A stretch of 64,000 nt of DNA from Equus caballus. Its lineage: Eukaryota; Chordata; Mammalia; Perissodactyla; Equidae. This document shows, one piece after another, positions 47,774 to 59,390 of the stretch; position 1 is the first letter of the stretch; every line of letters begins with the position of its first letter. The stretch spans positions 17,653,001 through 17,717,000 of the forward strand of contig NC_091695.1 in assembly GCF_041296265.1 (NCBI RefSeq). The letters are read 5' to 3'. The position numbers were made by a program, and so were the translations under genes. The notes under the pieces were generated by a model that worked only from the letters and a program-made list of their open reading frames with translations, had not been told where the DNA came from and did no database searches.

Positions 47774-48854
47774 AAAAGTTTAGAAAATTTAACATACTGC
47801 TGATTGCATTGAACCTTGCCAATACAATATTTTACTAAAACAGCACTATCGTATGTGTTTTGAATACATTTCATCAAAACTCAGAGCTTCATATTGATGT
47901 TATTCAATTTAGGGATAATGACCATGAAATCAAATTCAATAAAATATTTATTTTTAAATTAGTTTTTAAAAAAACCTGCCATGTTTTTAAATCTAAGACA
48001 AATAGGTAAGCAAAGCAGCTCTCCTGTGAGTGGGTGGCCCAGATGACATGAAACTTCACTGACAATGGTACTCTTTATAGATAGTTTATAAGTTTTTCTG
48101 TCATGAGACTCTCTCCTGCAGGAAGATAGGTTTTGTGACAGTAGTTTCAGGATGCACTAAGAACAAAAAGAAGAGATGTTAAAAAATATTGTCATCAATC
48201 TACTAAATATCTGATTTCAAAACATCACTGTGTTGGCTAAAACACATGCCTAATGCCATCATTTTCTGTGGAAAGAAATATGTACTATATGCCAGAATTA
48301 TGACAAGAAGTCATACCATGGGATTGAAGTGTCTTGATTAAAGAAAACTTCAAGATTCATGAAAAACAGTATTTCAAATTGTTCTTAGGTTTTAGAAGTT
48401 TGCTTTTGTTTTCCTCATTGGGGTAATTCACATAGTAAACGAGAACGAATAAGAGGAATCATCACTTTTGAAAAATGAGAGAAATAGAAACATGAGAGTG
48501 CTAGGTGGAAAGAAGACCCAGAAACATTCTTCAAATTCAGAAAATTAACATATGGATCAATTTTAGGAAAACATATATAGGTTGCTGAGAATTTGGAAAC
48601 TGATTACCTGTAACTAAATACATCCATGGAATTCTTGAAATGTTTGGTATATCAAAGAGCACAAATCACAGACAGTTATTTGAATACTGTTGGTTTAGGG
48701 AGACAATACATGGTCAGAAAAGGGGCAGACCTGGGAGAGATCCCTGAGGCAATCCCTTTTAATAGTCTCTGGCATTGAGTAAGGACTATGCCATCCCAGC
48801 ATCATTCAGTAGTTCTGCTCTTCTTCACAGGGTCATATGTGTGTCACAACCCAA
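47774..48854. other. Intergenic
   Basis: AT-rich; nothing recognised. Confidence 0.3.
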
Positions 48855-49070
48855 GAAGCAGCATGTAGTCTGATTCTGTCAGTGATTCTGTGTGTGACTT
48901 TTAGGAAGTTGGACCTGACTGTGCTTCAGTCACCTCATTCATAAAGTTATATAATTGTATCAATCTCACATATTTTTATAAAGATGAAATGTGTTTAATA
49001 GTTGTATTCATAACAGTAGCTAGCATATCAGAAGTGGCCAATAAATGTGAGGAATTATTATTATTTTCAG
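48855..49070 (+). mobile_element. MIR SINE, sense
   Basis: 'tgattctgtgtgtgac' with 'ttttaggaagttggacctgac', 'tgcttcagtcacctcattc', 'agtagctagcatatcagaag' and 'ccaataaatgtgagg' follow the MIR order. Confidence 0.7.
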
Positions 49071-49204
49071 TTACAAAGTTCATTATCCCCACCTCTTTCA
49101 GATATTTGGTAGAACTCTGGTGTGGCTTCAGACCTTATGCCCTCCAGGAAGGAGCTTTTGAGCATAAGACAGGCAAAGTTTATAAGACCTATTTATATAT
49201 TTCA

Positions 49205-49385
49205 CAGTGGTGATAGGGGGGCGGGGGTGGACTGTCATGTGCATCATAGTGTTGAGCAGCATCCCTAGTCTCTACCCACTAGGTGTCAGTAGCACTCCTC
49301 CGTATTGTGACAATGAAAAATGACTCCAGGCATTGCCAAATGTCTCATGAGGATCAAAACAACTCCTGGTTAAGAACCACTGCTC
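49205..49385 (-). mobile_element. MER5A (hAT-Charlie nonautonomous DNA transposon)
   Basis: 'agcagcatccctagtctctac', 'ccactaggtgtcagtagcac', 'ccaggcattgccaaatgtc' and terminal 'ggttaagaaccactg'. The other end is truncated. Confidence 0.85.
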
Positions 49386-49534
49386 TATAAGTAATCAACA
49401 GCCTGATTTTTCATCCTTAGACTTGAAAACAGGAAAAGGTTTGAATTCAGAATAAGGCAACTCAGTTTTACTGGCTGTTGAAGAGAGAAACCATACCATC
49501 AGAATAATTATTTGTTTTCAAACTGAGATTTCTT

Positions 49535-49785
49535 AATTTCTTTTCTTTTGGTGAGGATGATTAGCCCTGAGCTAACATCTTTTACCAATCTTCCTCTTTT
49601 TGCTTGAGGAAGATTGTCCTTGAGCTAACATCTGTGCCAATATTCCTCTATTTTGTATGTGGGACACAACCGCAGCATGGCTTGATAAGCAGTGCCTAGG
49701 TCCCTATCCAGGATCTGAACCTGAGAATCCCAGGCTGCTGAAACAAAGCACATGAACTAAATTACTACGCCACTGGGCTGACCCC
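49535..49785 (-). mobile_element. ERE SINE, antisense
   Basis: 'ggtgaggatgattagccctg', 'gaggaagattgtccttgagc', 'tgtgggacacaaccgcagc', 'gccactgggctgaccccc'. Imperfect target duplication caaactg(ag/gc)atttctt at about 49518 and 49786. Confidence 0.9.
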
Positions 49786-49802
49786 CAAACTGGCATTTCT
49801 TT

Positions 49803-51059
49803 ATGCACATATCCTGCACCTCTTTGAAATAATTTGAAGAATGAGGAAAATACCTGGCTCTGTTGAGTTCTAGTCCAGATTCTCTTTCCTCCAGGAATAA
49901 CTAACTAGTGCATCTACAGTCATGTATATGTCTACCAAGGGTCAGAGAATAAGTGAGAGTGGTCTCACCCTCTATTGGCATTTTCTATTTGTCAAAGGCC
50001 TTGAATGTATCCTTCTCTTATTAAAAAATAACAACCTCCCTCTCCACTCTACTCCATAAACCTTATGTTTTGTGAGAATTCAGGCATGTTTCTACATTGC
50101 TTTTAAAAAAAATTGCAACAAAATATTTATGTTTCATAGATGTTGTCAGGATTAAATATACAATGCAACTTATATAAACATATAATATTCTGTCTGTGCA
50201 ATCTGGCTTACTGTTTTTTAACTTGCCATTTTATCATAGCTATTTTTCAGGTCACTAAAAGTTCTTCAAAAATATAATTTTAATAGCTGCATAGTTTTCC
50301 ATAATATATAAGTACCATAACTTTAGCCATTTCCCTCTTGTTTGACACTTTATTTCTGTTTTATTTACATAAATAATGCTGCAATGCAGCAGCAAGCATT
50401 TGTGTTAATACTTTCATATTCACATCTTTTATTTGTTCTACAAATAGTTTTAAAGCAGTGAATTCATTTGTCAAGTAGCTCTTTATAGGACTTCAGAATC
50501 ATAGTTATAGGAGGTTCGAATCCAAGTACCAATTCCACGAACAATGGTCAGCATAGAATTGCATATTTAACAAAACCACTATGTTAACTTCATAGAGAAA
50601 ATGCTAATCTAGAGTATAAAAGCTACTTTCCCTTTTTAAAACACATTGGAACAAATTAACACTTGTGGGTTAACAATTTTAAATAAACATATTTCTCCTC
50701 ATTTCAGTGGAAAACAGAAAAGGGTACTATGTATTATAAAAAATTATTTCTTGGGATCCCAGTATCTCCAGTATTGATTAAAGAGAAAAAGAGATTTGAA
50801 CTTCGTAAAATAATATGGCTAATTAAAGAATATGTGCTGTCCTTCTAACGATTCACTTTCAAGCTCTAAATTGTATAGGACTACTTTAAGGAATCATATA
50901 AACTCTTATGGATGGGAATGCTTTTGTGTGATCTGTGAGTGTGAGCTCTATGCCTTTGTAGGCCACAATGTCTGGACTTTTCCTAAACTTCCCAAAAGCA
51001 ATGTCCTATTTCTTTGCTGAAAAACATTAACTATCCTACTTATTCTCATGTCTTTTTAG
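49803..51059. other. Sequence upstream of G, with an old L1-like block
   Basis: 50100-50470 weakly resembles an old L1 3' region in antisense ('ctgcatagttttccataat', 'ataaataatgctgcaatgc'). The segment ends at the acceptor 'catgtctttttag' (51059), homologous to the H acceptor at 54801. Confidence 0.4.
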
Positions 51060-51140
51060 GAGATAGTCAGAACTGAATTTGGGATCATATAACGGAGGAT
51101 AACTACTAATAGTTTTCTCCAATCCCAGTAAAGTGGGGAC

Positions 51141-51652
51141 ATGGGCAAGAAGAACGGCACCACTGCGCCAGAGTTCATTCTCCTTGGATTAGCAGATAAC
51201 CCTGAATTGAGGGTCTTCCTCTTCCTACTGCTTCTTCTCATCTATGGAGTCGTGGTTTTGAGTAACCTGGGCATGATTGCACTGAGTCAAGAAACTCTCA
51301 ACTGAACTATTGCTTTACATTGTGGCCTCTTTCAATGAAATCATCGCCATCATGATCATCTTCACTTCCTACTTTTTATTCTCATCATCATCCTAAGGAA
51401 GTGCTCTGCAGAGGGAAGATGAAAAGCCTTTTCCATCTGTGTCTCCCATCTCACAGTCATCATTGTCTTCCATGGAACAATCCTTTTCCCTTTTTTCCAG
51501 CCCAGTTCTGGCAACAGTGTGGATACTGACAATGTGGCTGCAGTGTCTACACTGTAGTGATTCCCATGCTGAATCCTCTGATCTATAGCTTGAGAAACAA
51601 AGATATGAAAGAAGCTCTCAGAAAAGCAGTGGGCTCCAAAATATTTTCCTAG
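51141..51652 (+). pseudogene. OR5L1: OR5L1-like olfactory receptor pseudogene G, internally deleted
   Basis: ATG at 51141 opens MGKKNGTTAPEFILLGLADNPELR, then TM1 to SNLGMIALSQ. At about 51288-51305 the sequence jumps to the end of ECL2 and TM5 (ELLLYIVASFNEIIAIMI), so roughly 140 codons (about 420 bp, TM2 to ECL2) are gone. The remaining 3' part has frame changes and a TGA in the SAEGR-KAFS motif. It ends in [26 protein letters not shown] with TAG at 51650. The MGKxN start and the SAEGR and PSSGNS motifs place it in OR5L, closest to OR5L1. It is clearly dead. Confidence 0.9.
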
Positions 51653-53070
51653 ACAATATCTTCTTATCAGGACTCAGAGTCCCAAAGGGGAGGCTGGTGG
51701 AGGGGTAAATAAGTGGGCTTCAGTGTTCAAGTGGAGATAACAGTCAAGAGGTAGGTAGTTGTGAATGTCTTTTTCAATCACTTATCTTTGTGTCTCCTCC
51801 ATTTACAAAGGTAGGATTGAGCATATTTCAAAGTTTGAAGCCTACTTCTTTGCCTTTATTTCATCTAAAATGACCTAAATTACTATGGTTAATGGACTGC
51901 TAAGACATACACATTTAGTTTGCTGTAAACATTTATAAGCTTAATGAAGAACTCAGGAGAATCACATTTTATTTCAGTATCCATTATGGAAAATATGATT
52001 CAATTCAAAACTGACTTCCTGTTATTTTACAATGAACATAACATTTGTCCATTTATGAGCAGAATTAGATTACTATATATGTATATATCCTGTTTGCTGT
52101 TTATTTCTTGTTTCCATCATTATTTTTTGTTGCTTTCATTGAAATGTCCAGTGTTTTTGGAACTTCAGATACTATCATATCTGAAAAATGGACTCAGTAA
52201 TAATTATTTCACGGAAATCTTAGAAAAATTAAATTACATGTCATGTACTAAGAGCTTAGAATAATTCTCAGCATGTAATTAGTTCTCTGTTTCTCTGTGT
52301 CTGTCAGCATCTCTGCATCACTCTTTCTGTCTCTCTTGCGTAATATATTTTATTATAAGTAGCACATTTATACCTATTTGCAATCATTTAATAACCATTG
52401 TCTTTTAGTATTGAGAAACTGTTGGTGAAATTAGAACAATTTCCTCTGTAACAAACATTGATATGCATGAAATACAGAATAAACAAAATGATACTGTATG
52501 TGTCTCTCTCTCCTTCTCTTTCTACCATTTTCCACACTGATTTTTGTCAAGGAATATAGAATTTATGACTGTAGAGGAGCTCCCTAATTGTCACCCTAAT
52601 TCTGAGAGTTGAATTAATACGCCTCTGAGCTGGTTATGGGGAATCAGGCCACGTGGACCATCTCTGCTCAGTAGAGGAGGTGAATTCTTTGGGATTTGTT
52701 TTGGGTTTACCATCAATTAGTTTCTTATTGTCAGCCTGGAATATTAAGAAGAAAATTTTCCAAGTTGACTTTTCTGTTTTAACTTTGAAGTAGGCAAATG
52801 ACAAATAACTCAGTTTTTTTTTTTTATTTTTTGGGAGGTAATGAAAAAACCATGACTTCAGGAAAGTGATGTTTCCACTTTAAAATTAGCTCAAGATGTG
52901 GAGAAAATATCAGACTATGTTTTCAGTCCGAAATCTCTTCTCTCAGTTTCATCATACATGTGTATTTGAAGGCATGGGTATGAAGGAGGGAAGAGAATAA
53001 AATTCCTCAACTTCCGTTTGCTTTTTCTTTCTTTTTTTGTTAATGTAAGCCAGCTACTTGACTTTTCTTT
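51653..53070. other. Intergenic between G and H
   Basis: No gene or confident repeat. Confidence 0.35.
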
Positions 53071-53074
53071 TCTT

Positions 53075-53261
53075 TTTTTTTTTTTTAAAGATTGGCACGT
53101 GAGCTAAGAACTGTTGCCAATCTGTTTTTTTTTTTTTTTTCCTTCTTCTTCTCCCCAAAGTCCCCAGTACATAGATGCATATTTTAGTTGTAGATCCTTC
53201 TGGTTGTGCTATGTGGGACAGCACCTCAACATGGCCTAATGAGTAGAGCTGGGCTGGCCCC
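53075..53261 (-). mobile_element. ERE SINE, antisense, internally deleted
   Basis: Two poly-T tracts around 'agattggcacgtgagctaag', then 'cttcttctccccaaagtcc' and 'tgctatgtgggacagcacctc'. It jumps from 'aatgagtagag' directly to the head 'ctgggctggcccc', so the tRNA-like B-box region is missing. Confidence 0.85.
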
Positions 53262-53748
53262 TTTCCTTTTCTTTAGACAGACGTAAATGGTAGATTCCAC
53301 CTAGGTGGAATGTACAGCATAACTACTTCCCCAACCAGCAATGTGAGAGAACTTGGGAAAGTTTTCACTTCCTTCCTTTTTAATGTGGATACAGGATTTA
53401 TCTTTCTAGGATTGTAGCCAAATAAAAGTGATAATACATAATATATCCATCATATGTATTCATACCTCTCCATATGCATCTTCATTTACATCCACATGTA
53501 TATACCAAGGGTACTATTCAATATCCTTTAAAAAAAATTAGCCATCTCAAATATGTAATTTCAGATAGCATAATAATTTGCTACTCTAGATATAATCCAC
53601 TATGTTTTTAAAATTGCTCTAATTTAACAATTTTTCCCATTGTTAATATTACAAACAATGCTGAAATGTAGCTTTGGATACAGTTTTTCACAATTTTATC
53701 AATGTAATTAAATATTTATTGTAATCGCTTACCAAGAAGAAAATCTCA

Positions 53749-54063
53749 GGGCCAGCCCCATGGCACAGTGTTTAAGCTCACTCACTCCATTTCAGTGGCC
53801 CAGGGTTTCGCTGATTCTGATGCTGGGCATGGATGTGGCACAGCTCATCAAGCCATGCTGATGTGGCGTCCCACAGAGCACAACCAGAGCGACTTACAAC
53901 TAGAATATACAACTATGAGCTGAGGGGCTGTGGGGAGAAGAAGAAGGAGGAGGAGGAGGAGAAGAAGAAGAAGAGGAGGAAGAAGGGGGGGAGAAAAGAG
54001 ATATTGGCAACAGATGTTACCTCAGATGCCAATCTTTAAAAAAATAAAAAATAATAAAAAAAA
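53749..54063 (+). mobile_element. ERE SINE with internal GA-rich expansion
   Basis: 'gggccagccccatggcacag', 'tgtttaagctcactcactcc', 'gcacagctcatcaagccatg', 'tagaatatacaactatgagc', 'tggggagaag', then the GA-rich tract, then 'attggcaacagatgttacc' and an A-rich tail. The GGGGAGAAGAAGAAA motif common to ERE has expanded into the microsatellite. Confidence 0.9.
53934..53999 (+). repeat. (GAA/GAG)n purine tract inside ERE
   Basis: About 65 bases of almost pure purine on the + strand, built of GAA, GAG and AGG triplets. It is a likely unstable microsatellite and a possible H-DNA former. Confidence 0.9.
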
Positions 54064-54849
54064 CTTAAACTTAAATTCTGATTTAAAAAAAAGAAGAAAA
54101 CCTCTCATAAAAAATATCGTATAGCTTTTACTGTCGTCAGGGTTAAGATTTTGGACATACGTTGCCTAATGGCTTTCCAGAAAAGTGTATACAACAGTTA
54201 CATCTTTCTGAGTCATTATTGACATAGATTATTATCATTATAATTAACTACATTGCTAATTTGATAAGTAAAAATGATGATGGCTTTTAGAATATATTTT
54301 AATTCTCTATTTTTCATTCTGCATAATTCTAGAGTTAAAGAATCATTGTGAGCCACTAAGCTCAAAAAAATTGGTCTCAGTCCCTGCATGGAAATTGTAC
54401 AGGACCTCCTCACCCCCTGCAAAATTTATGCTACTGATAAACTAATCTAAAAAGATAGTGTACACTATATAGGATCACAATAGCTGTCACCCTACATGGA
54501 CAGAAATTGCTACATTTTTCAAAGAACAGTAGTTTATCTCCATGAGGCTGTAAAATCATTGAACCTGTTTCAGATTCCAACAAAACACCTAATTTAATTC
54601 ATCAACCCAATTTATCATAGCAGATAACAGTTGGGAATCATATAGGTTTCTGCTGATACTTAAATTTATTTTGATCAGTGAGATCCACTGAGACATTGAA
54701 AATTTTGAATTATTTGACAACTGTATCTTAAATCACTGTCAATGTTATATTTTTCCAAAGTTAATATAAATGTGTTGTTTTCTCTCTTGTTCTCTTTTTA
54801 GAAGAAACGCAAAACATCGTTTGGTTTCCCATCCTGACATATGGTGGAA
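54064..54849. other. Sequence upstream of H
   Basis: Ends with the acceptor 'ttgttctctttttag' (AG at 54800-54801). Nothing else recognised. Confidence 0.4.
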
Positions 54850-55784
54850 ATGAGGGAGGGGAACGGTACCACTGTGACAGAGTTCGTTCTTCCTGGAGTA
54901 TCACATGCCTCTGAGCTGAGAGTCTTTCTCTCCCTCTGTTCCTTCTCGTATATGGAGTCACAGTTTGGGCCAACCTGGGCATGATTGCACTGAATCAGGT
55001 CAGCTCTGGACTTCACACTTACATGTACTTTTTTCTCACCCACTTGTCCTTTGTGGATTTTTGCAATTCCGTGATCATCGTGCCAAAGATGCTTTCCAAT
55101 ATCTTAAACAAGGAAAAATCAGTTTCCTTCCTGGGATGCATGGTGCAATTCTATTTGCTTTGCATGTGTGCAGTCACTGAGGTCTTCCTGCTGACTGTGA
55201 TGGCTTGTGACTGCTTTTTGCCCATCTGTAGTTCACTGCTGTACATGCTCTCCATGTCCCAGAAATTTTGTATGGTCCTGGTCTCTAGCTTCTACATCTG
55301 TGGAACTGTGTGTTCTTTGGTTTACTTGTGTTTAGCTCTTGAAATCCCATCCTGTAGGTCAAATGTAGTCACCACTTCTTTTGTGATTTACCCCCTCTCT
55401 TTACTCTTGCTTGCTATGTCATGTCCATTATTAATTGGGGCCACTTTCAGTGAAATTGTCACCATCGTGATCATCCTCACTTCCTACTGGTTTATTGTCA
55501 TCGCCATCCTGAGTATACGCTCTGCAGAGGGAAGGTGCGAAGCCTTTTCTACCTGTGCCTCCCACCACACAGTGATTGCTGTCTTGCAGGGAATCATACT
55601 TTTCACTTATTGCAGGCCCAGTTTTTCCAACAGTGTGGATACTGGCAAAGCAGCCATGGTGTTTTACACTGCAGTGATTCCCAGGCTGAATCCCTTGATC
55701 TATGGCCTGAAAGACAAGGATGTGAAAGAAGCTTTCAAGAAAGTGTTGGGATCCAAACTGCCTTTTGAAAAGCTATTCTCTTAG
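54850..55784 (+). pseudogene. OR5L2: OR5L2-like olfactory receptor pseudogene H
   Basis: ATG at 54850 gives MREGNGTTVTEFVLPGVSHASELRVFLSL, equivalent to the OR5L start; another in-frame ATG lies at 54841. A one-base deletion near 54930 in TM1 shifts frame. From 54981 an open frame runs to the end: [39 protein letters not shown], then MACDCFLPICSSLLYM, where the DRY Arg is Cys and the Asn of NPLLY is Ser. An indel pair shifts ECL2 out of and back into frame: the usual HFFCDLPP reads as TTSFVIYPL, losing the ECL2 cysteines. TM7 reads PRLNPLIYGLKDKDVKEAF instead of [14 protein letters not shown]. It has frame damage plus loss of several invariant residues. Assignment to OR5L2 rather than OR5L1 rests on order and resemblance. 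Confidence 0.88.
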
Positions 55785-56644
55785 CTAGACTCAGGGTTTC
55801 ATTAGAGATCTTTAGTGAGGGGCTTGTTTTGGGTGGCTGTGAATGAAAAGTAAAATAAGGAAGTATTATTTGAGCTAAAGGACAACGCATGCTTTTTTGT
55901 TTTCCAGTTGCCTATCTTATTTAGACAAATCTTCTCCCTTTTATTGGAGAGTTCAAGTGCATCTGCTACCTTTGCTGCTCTTCTCCAATCTTTAATTGCC
56001 TTGAATGGGTTTTTAGAGTGATATTGTTAGACTCAATTTCCTGGTCTGAGATAACATCAATAGATTTCTAACAAAGTGCACATAAAAATATATGTCTTCT
56101 CATCATCCTTAAAGTGTGCAACCATTCTTATTAAATTGACTTCATTTTTTTTATGTGGTATGAGCATACTTTTCTCTCATATTCTGTTTTTTTTCATGAA
56201 AATTTGAACTAAATTTCCTATTTGCATTTCTGAGTATTGTTTTTTAGTTTTTTTGTTATTCTCTTTCTTATTAATTTTTTGATTGCAAGGTAATAATTTT
56301 AGGACTTTTAAAATCTTCTCTTCCACAAAATAGTGATAATAATACTCTACTTTTCTAACATTTTCATGAACATTAAATACTGTATCTTAAGTTCTTTGCA
56401 CTACATATGGTATATTATAACTGATCAATAAGTTACCTGCTGTTGTTGCTATTGTTTTTACTTTTACCTCTTGTTTTCTATTTTGCCTTGTCTTGGTTAA
56501 ATAAGCGGATCATATATTTGATGCTGTGCCTTTTTAAGCTTTTGCGCTCTTGTTAACATTTTTTTCCTCTGCCTGGTATTATTCTAAGCATTCACTATAT
56601 TTTCTAAACTATTATATTCTAAATCTATTATAAATTAGATTCCC
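55785..56644. other. 3' flank of H
   Basis: T-rich; no gene or confident repeat. Confidence 0.35.
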
Positions 56645-57155
56645 ACAGCTTCTGAAAAATAATTAGTACACATCCTGTGGCTTAAAACAATAGACCTTTA
56701 TTCTCTTACAATTCTGGAGATCAGAAATTTGAAATCCACATAACTGGGCCAAATTCAAGGTGTCAGCAGGACCATACTCCCTCAAGAGGTTGTAGGGGAC
56801 AATCTTTTCCTTATCTCTTCCAGCTTCTGGTGGCTGCAGGTATTCCTTGTCTTGTGGTTATACCACTTCTGTCTTCAAGGCTAGCATCTTCAAACCTCTC
56901 TCCTCTCCATCTTTTCTACATTTTCGTGTGTGTGTATGTTTGTGTGTGTTTAAAATAATCTTCTCTCTCTCTTATAAGGACACTTAATGTGACATTTAGA
57001 GTACACCTTGATCATCCAGGATAATCTGCTCATCTGAAAATCATTAACCTACTCACAACTTCAAGCGATACTTTTCCAAATAAGATGACATTTATAGGTT
57101 CCATGGATTAGAGCCTGATACACATAAGGTCCATTTTCAAGCATAACACACCCAT
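56645..57155 (-). mobile_element. Solo LTR, ERVL-MaLR (MLT1-like), antisense
   Basis: 'tgtggcttaaaacaatagac', 'attctcttacaattctggag', 'cttccagcttctggtggctgc', 'ctcttataaggacactta', 'ccaaataagatgacatttat' follow the antisense layout of MaLR LTRs. Old, degraded, without internal genes. Confidence 0.6.
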
Positions 57156-57268
57156 CTTTTAAAAGCCAAATCATAATTTAGCTTTCCCATCTTTTTACAA
57201 TGTTGACACTTCATTTTTTTCTTGCTTTCTTAAGATTTAATTTCATATTTGTTATTTTCTATTTTTTT

Positions 57269-57483
57269 GTTTAAAGATTTTATTTTTATTTTTTCTCCCC
57301 AAAGCCCCCAGTACATAGTTGTATATTCTTAGTTGCGGGTCCTTCCAGTTGTGACATGTGGGACGCCACCTCAGCGTGGCTCTATGAACAGTGCCATGTT
57401 CGTGCCCAGGATTTGAACCGATGAAACACTGGGCCACCTGCAGCAGAGCGCACAAACTTAACTGCTCGGCCACGGGGCCGGCC
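57269..57483 (-). mobile_element. ERE1 SINE, antisense
   Basis: 'aaagattttatttttat', 'ctccccaaagcccccagtac', 'gtgcccaggatttgaacc', 'cacggggccggcccc'. Target duplication tattttctat(t/a)ttttg at about 57253-57268 and 57484 on. Confidence 0.94.
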
Positions 57484-58015
57484 CCTATTTTCTATATTTT
57501 TGCTGGATTCACTAATGCAACTTAGGTCCTTGTTGCTTTAATGAAGTAGGAAGAACTCTGGACTCGAGATTACACACCTCACCCCAGGTTCATATCCAGA
57601 TGAGTTATTTTGAGGAAGACACAAACTTGCTTAATCTCAAGTTTCTGAAATATAAACTGGGGATAAGCTGCTAGCCTTAGAGAGTTATCATTGGACTTAA
57701 ACATAATGACAAAACTTCAAGGACCAGTCCCATAAAAAGTACCATTATTAATGTTTTTTAAAAAGGAATCTTTGAGGGTAAGGATAATTTGGAAATATTC
57801 CAGTATCCCTTGGTGAAGACAGCTACTCATTATTTCTTTAAATAGATAAATAAGCAATGACTAAATGAATGGAATTATATTGTGCTTATGATGAAACTAT
57901 GGCTCTATATTGGTTTTCCAATGTTTAAGTGGGGTGAGATTTACCATACCACCCATGATACTTTGTATTTTAGGGTGAAGTTAAGAGAAACGTCTTTCAC
58001 CTTTGGTCCTTCAAC
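57484..58015. other. Intergenic
   Basis: Nothing recognised. Confidence 0.3.
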
Positions 58016-58205
58016 TAGAACAGGATTTCTCAACCTTAGCACTGTGGACATTTTGAGCCAGACAATTTAGTGCTGTGGATGTCTTTCCTGTGTACTATAG
58101 GATGTTTAGTAGCATTCCTGACCTTTACCCATTAGATATCAGGACCACCCCTCCCCACATCTGTGAGAAGCAAAAACGTCTCCAGACACTGTCAAAACTC
58201 TTATA
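58016..58205 (-). mobile_element. MER5A (hAT-Charlie nonautonomous DNA transposon)
   Basis: 'aggatttctcaaccttagcac', 'tgtggacattttgagcc', 'ctataggatgtttagtagc', 'acccattagatatcagga', 'gtctccagacactgtcaaaa'. The last 20 or so bases of the consensus are lost. Confidence 0.85.
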
Positions 58206-59289
58206 GAAAGCAAACTCACCTGAGTGTGGAGTCACTGGACTAGAAAGCTTCAATATACTGGAGCTCTAGTCTCCTCAGAGGAGCCTTCAGTATTAAATTT
58301 TCCTGTGTTTAAGAAGCATTTTCAGCTATCCAGGTGCTCACATTTTAGTCAGTTATCAGTTTGATCTCTCTCTAGAATCTACAATGTCCCTTTCAGAGAC
58401 CTTGGATCTGAGGGCTTCAGCAACGCAAAATTCCCCCCACTTTAGCATGGATAACTAGGAGTACCCATGTCCTGCTGAGAGATAGACACACTTTTCATAT
58501 CTAAAGACTGATTGTTTTGTTTTATTAGCACAAAGTGTGGATGCTTTCCATTCAGCTTCACAAAAAACTTGACATAGCAGATCTGTCTTTCCCTCCAAAT
58601 GTCACTTCATAGGTAACACCTCTAGTTGTCTGGGAGGAATCAAGGTGCACTGGGTGCTCCTCAAAACATGTCTGAAATCAGCCGCATAAAGGTTTCTTTG
58701 TGTTTCTTTAAGTGGTTTTGTTTTACGCATGTAATCTGGTCACTCCCTTACTTTTAAAATATAGGGGTTGATATGTTTATCTCATTCTCTTACTATTAGC
58801 ATCTCAATTTTCGGGTGAGGACCATGCCTTTCCTATGCTTGATGGGTCTCTTTCTTTGCACTTAATGGGATTTGGGGAAGTGTTCATGGCCAGTCATCAA
58901 AAGACCCACTGATTGTTTTCTGGGTGGACAGTAGTGAGCTAGTGACTTAACTAGGGGATTTTGCTGGAATTATTGGAAAAGGAGTTTCTTTCTGCTGAGA
59001 TTTATCCTATGGACAGATGGAATCTCAAAACTCCTCATATCTCTCTTTGCCAAGATAAATATATGTAAATATAAACACACACTCATATATATACATAACT
59101 GGAAATGCATATTTTTGTATAATATGTTTATATTTCCAGTATTACCTTTCTTCATTAGTCAACACATTCTCTATAAATCTCATTTCTGAGTCTCCAATCA
59201 TACCAGGGACTTTCCAGTCTCCATGTAATTGCTTATTTTTTTTCCTCTACCATCTTTCATTTACTGTTCTATACTTGATAAAATTCCTA
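58206..59289. other. Intergenic between H and I
   Basis: No gene or confident repeat. Confidence 0.3.
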
Positions 59290-59390
59290 ATGTCGAGTTC
59301 AACTTATCTTCCTTTTCTCTGTTTTGTACTTAGAACACTGCCTAGCACAACATATTTACAGAGTAAATGCCTTTAGTGAATGAAGATTCT
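59290..59390 (+). mobile_element. L2 LINE 3'-end fragment
   Basis: 'ctgttttgtacttagaacac', 'tgcctagcacaacatattta' and 'agtaaatgcctttagtgaatg' match the L2 terminus. Confidence 0.6.

Noticed and set aside
51944-52264. 106-codon + strand ORF
   Set aside because: Low-complexity, AT-rich, no family resemblance and no splice or promoter context.
53833-54124. Overlapping ORFs rich in Arg, Lys and Glu
   Set aside because: Translation of the GA-rich microsatellite inside an ERE.
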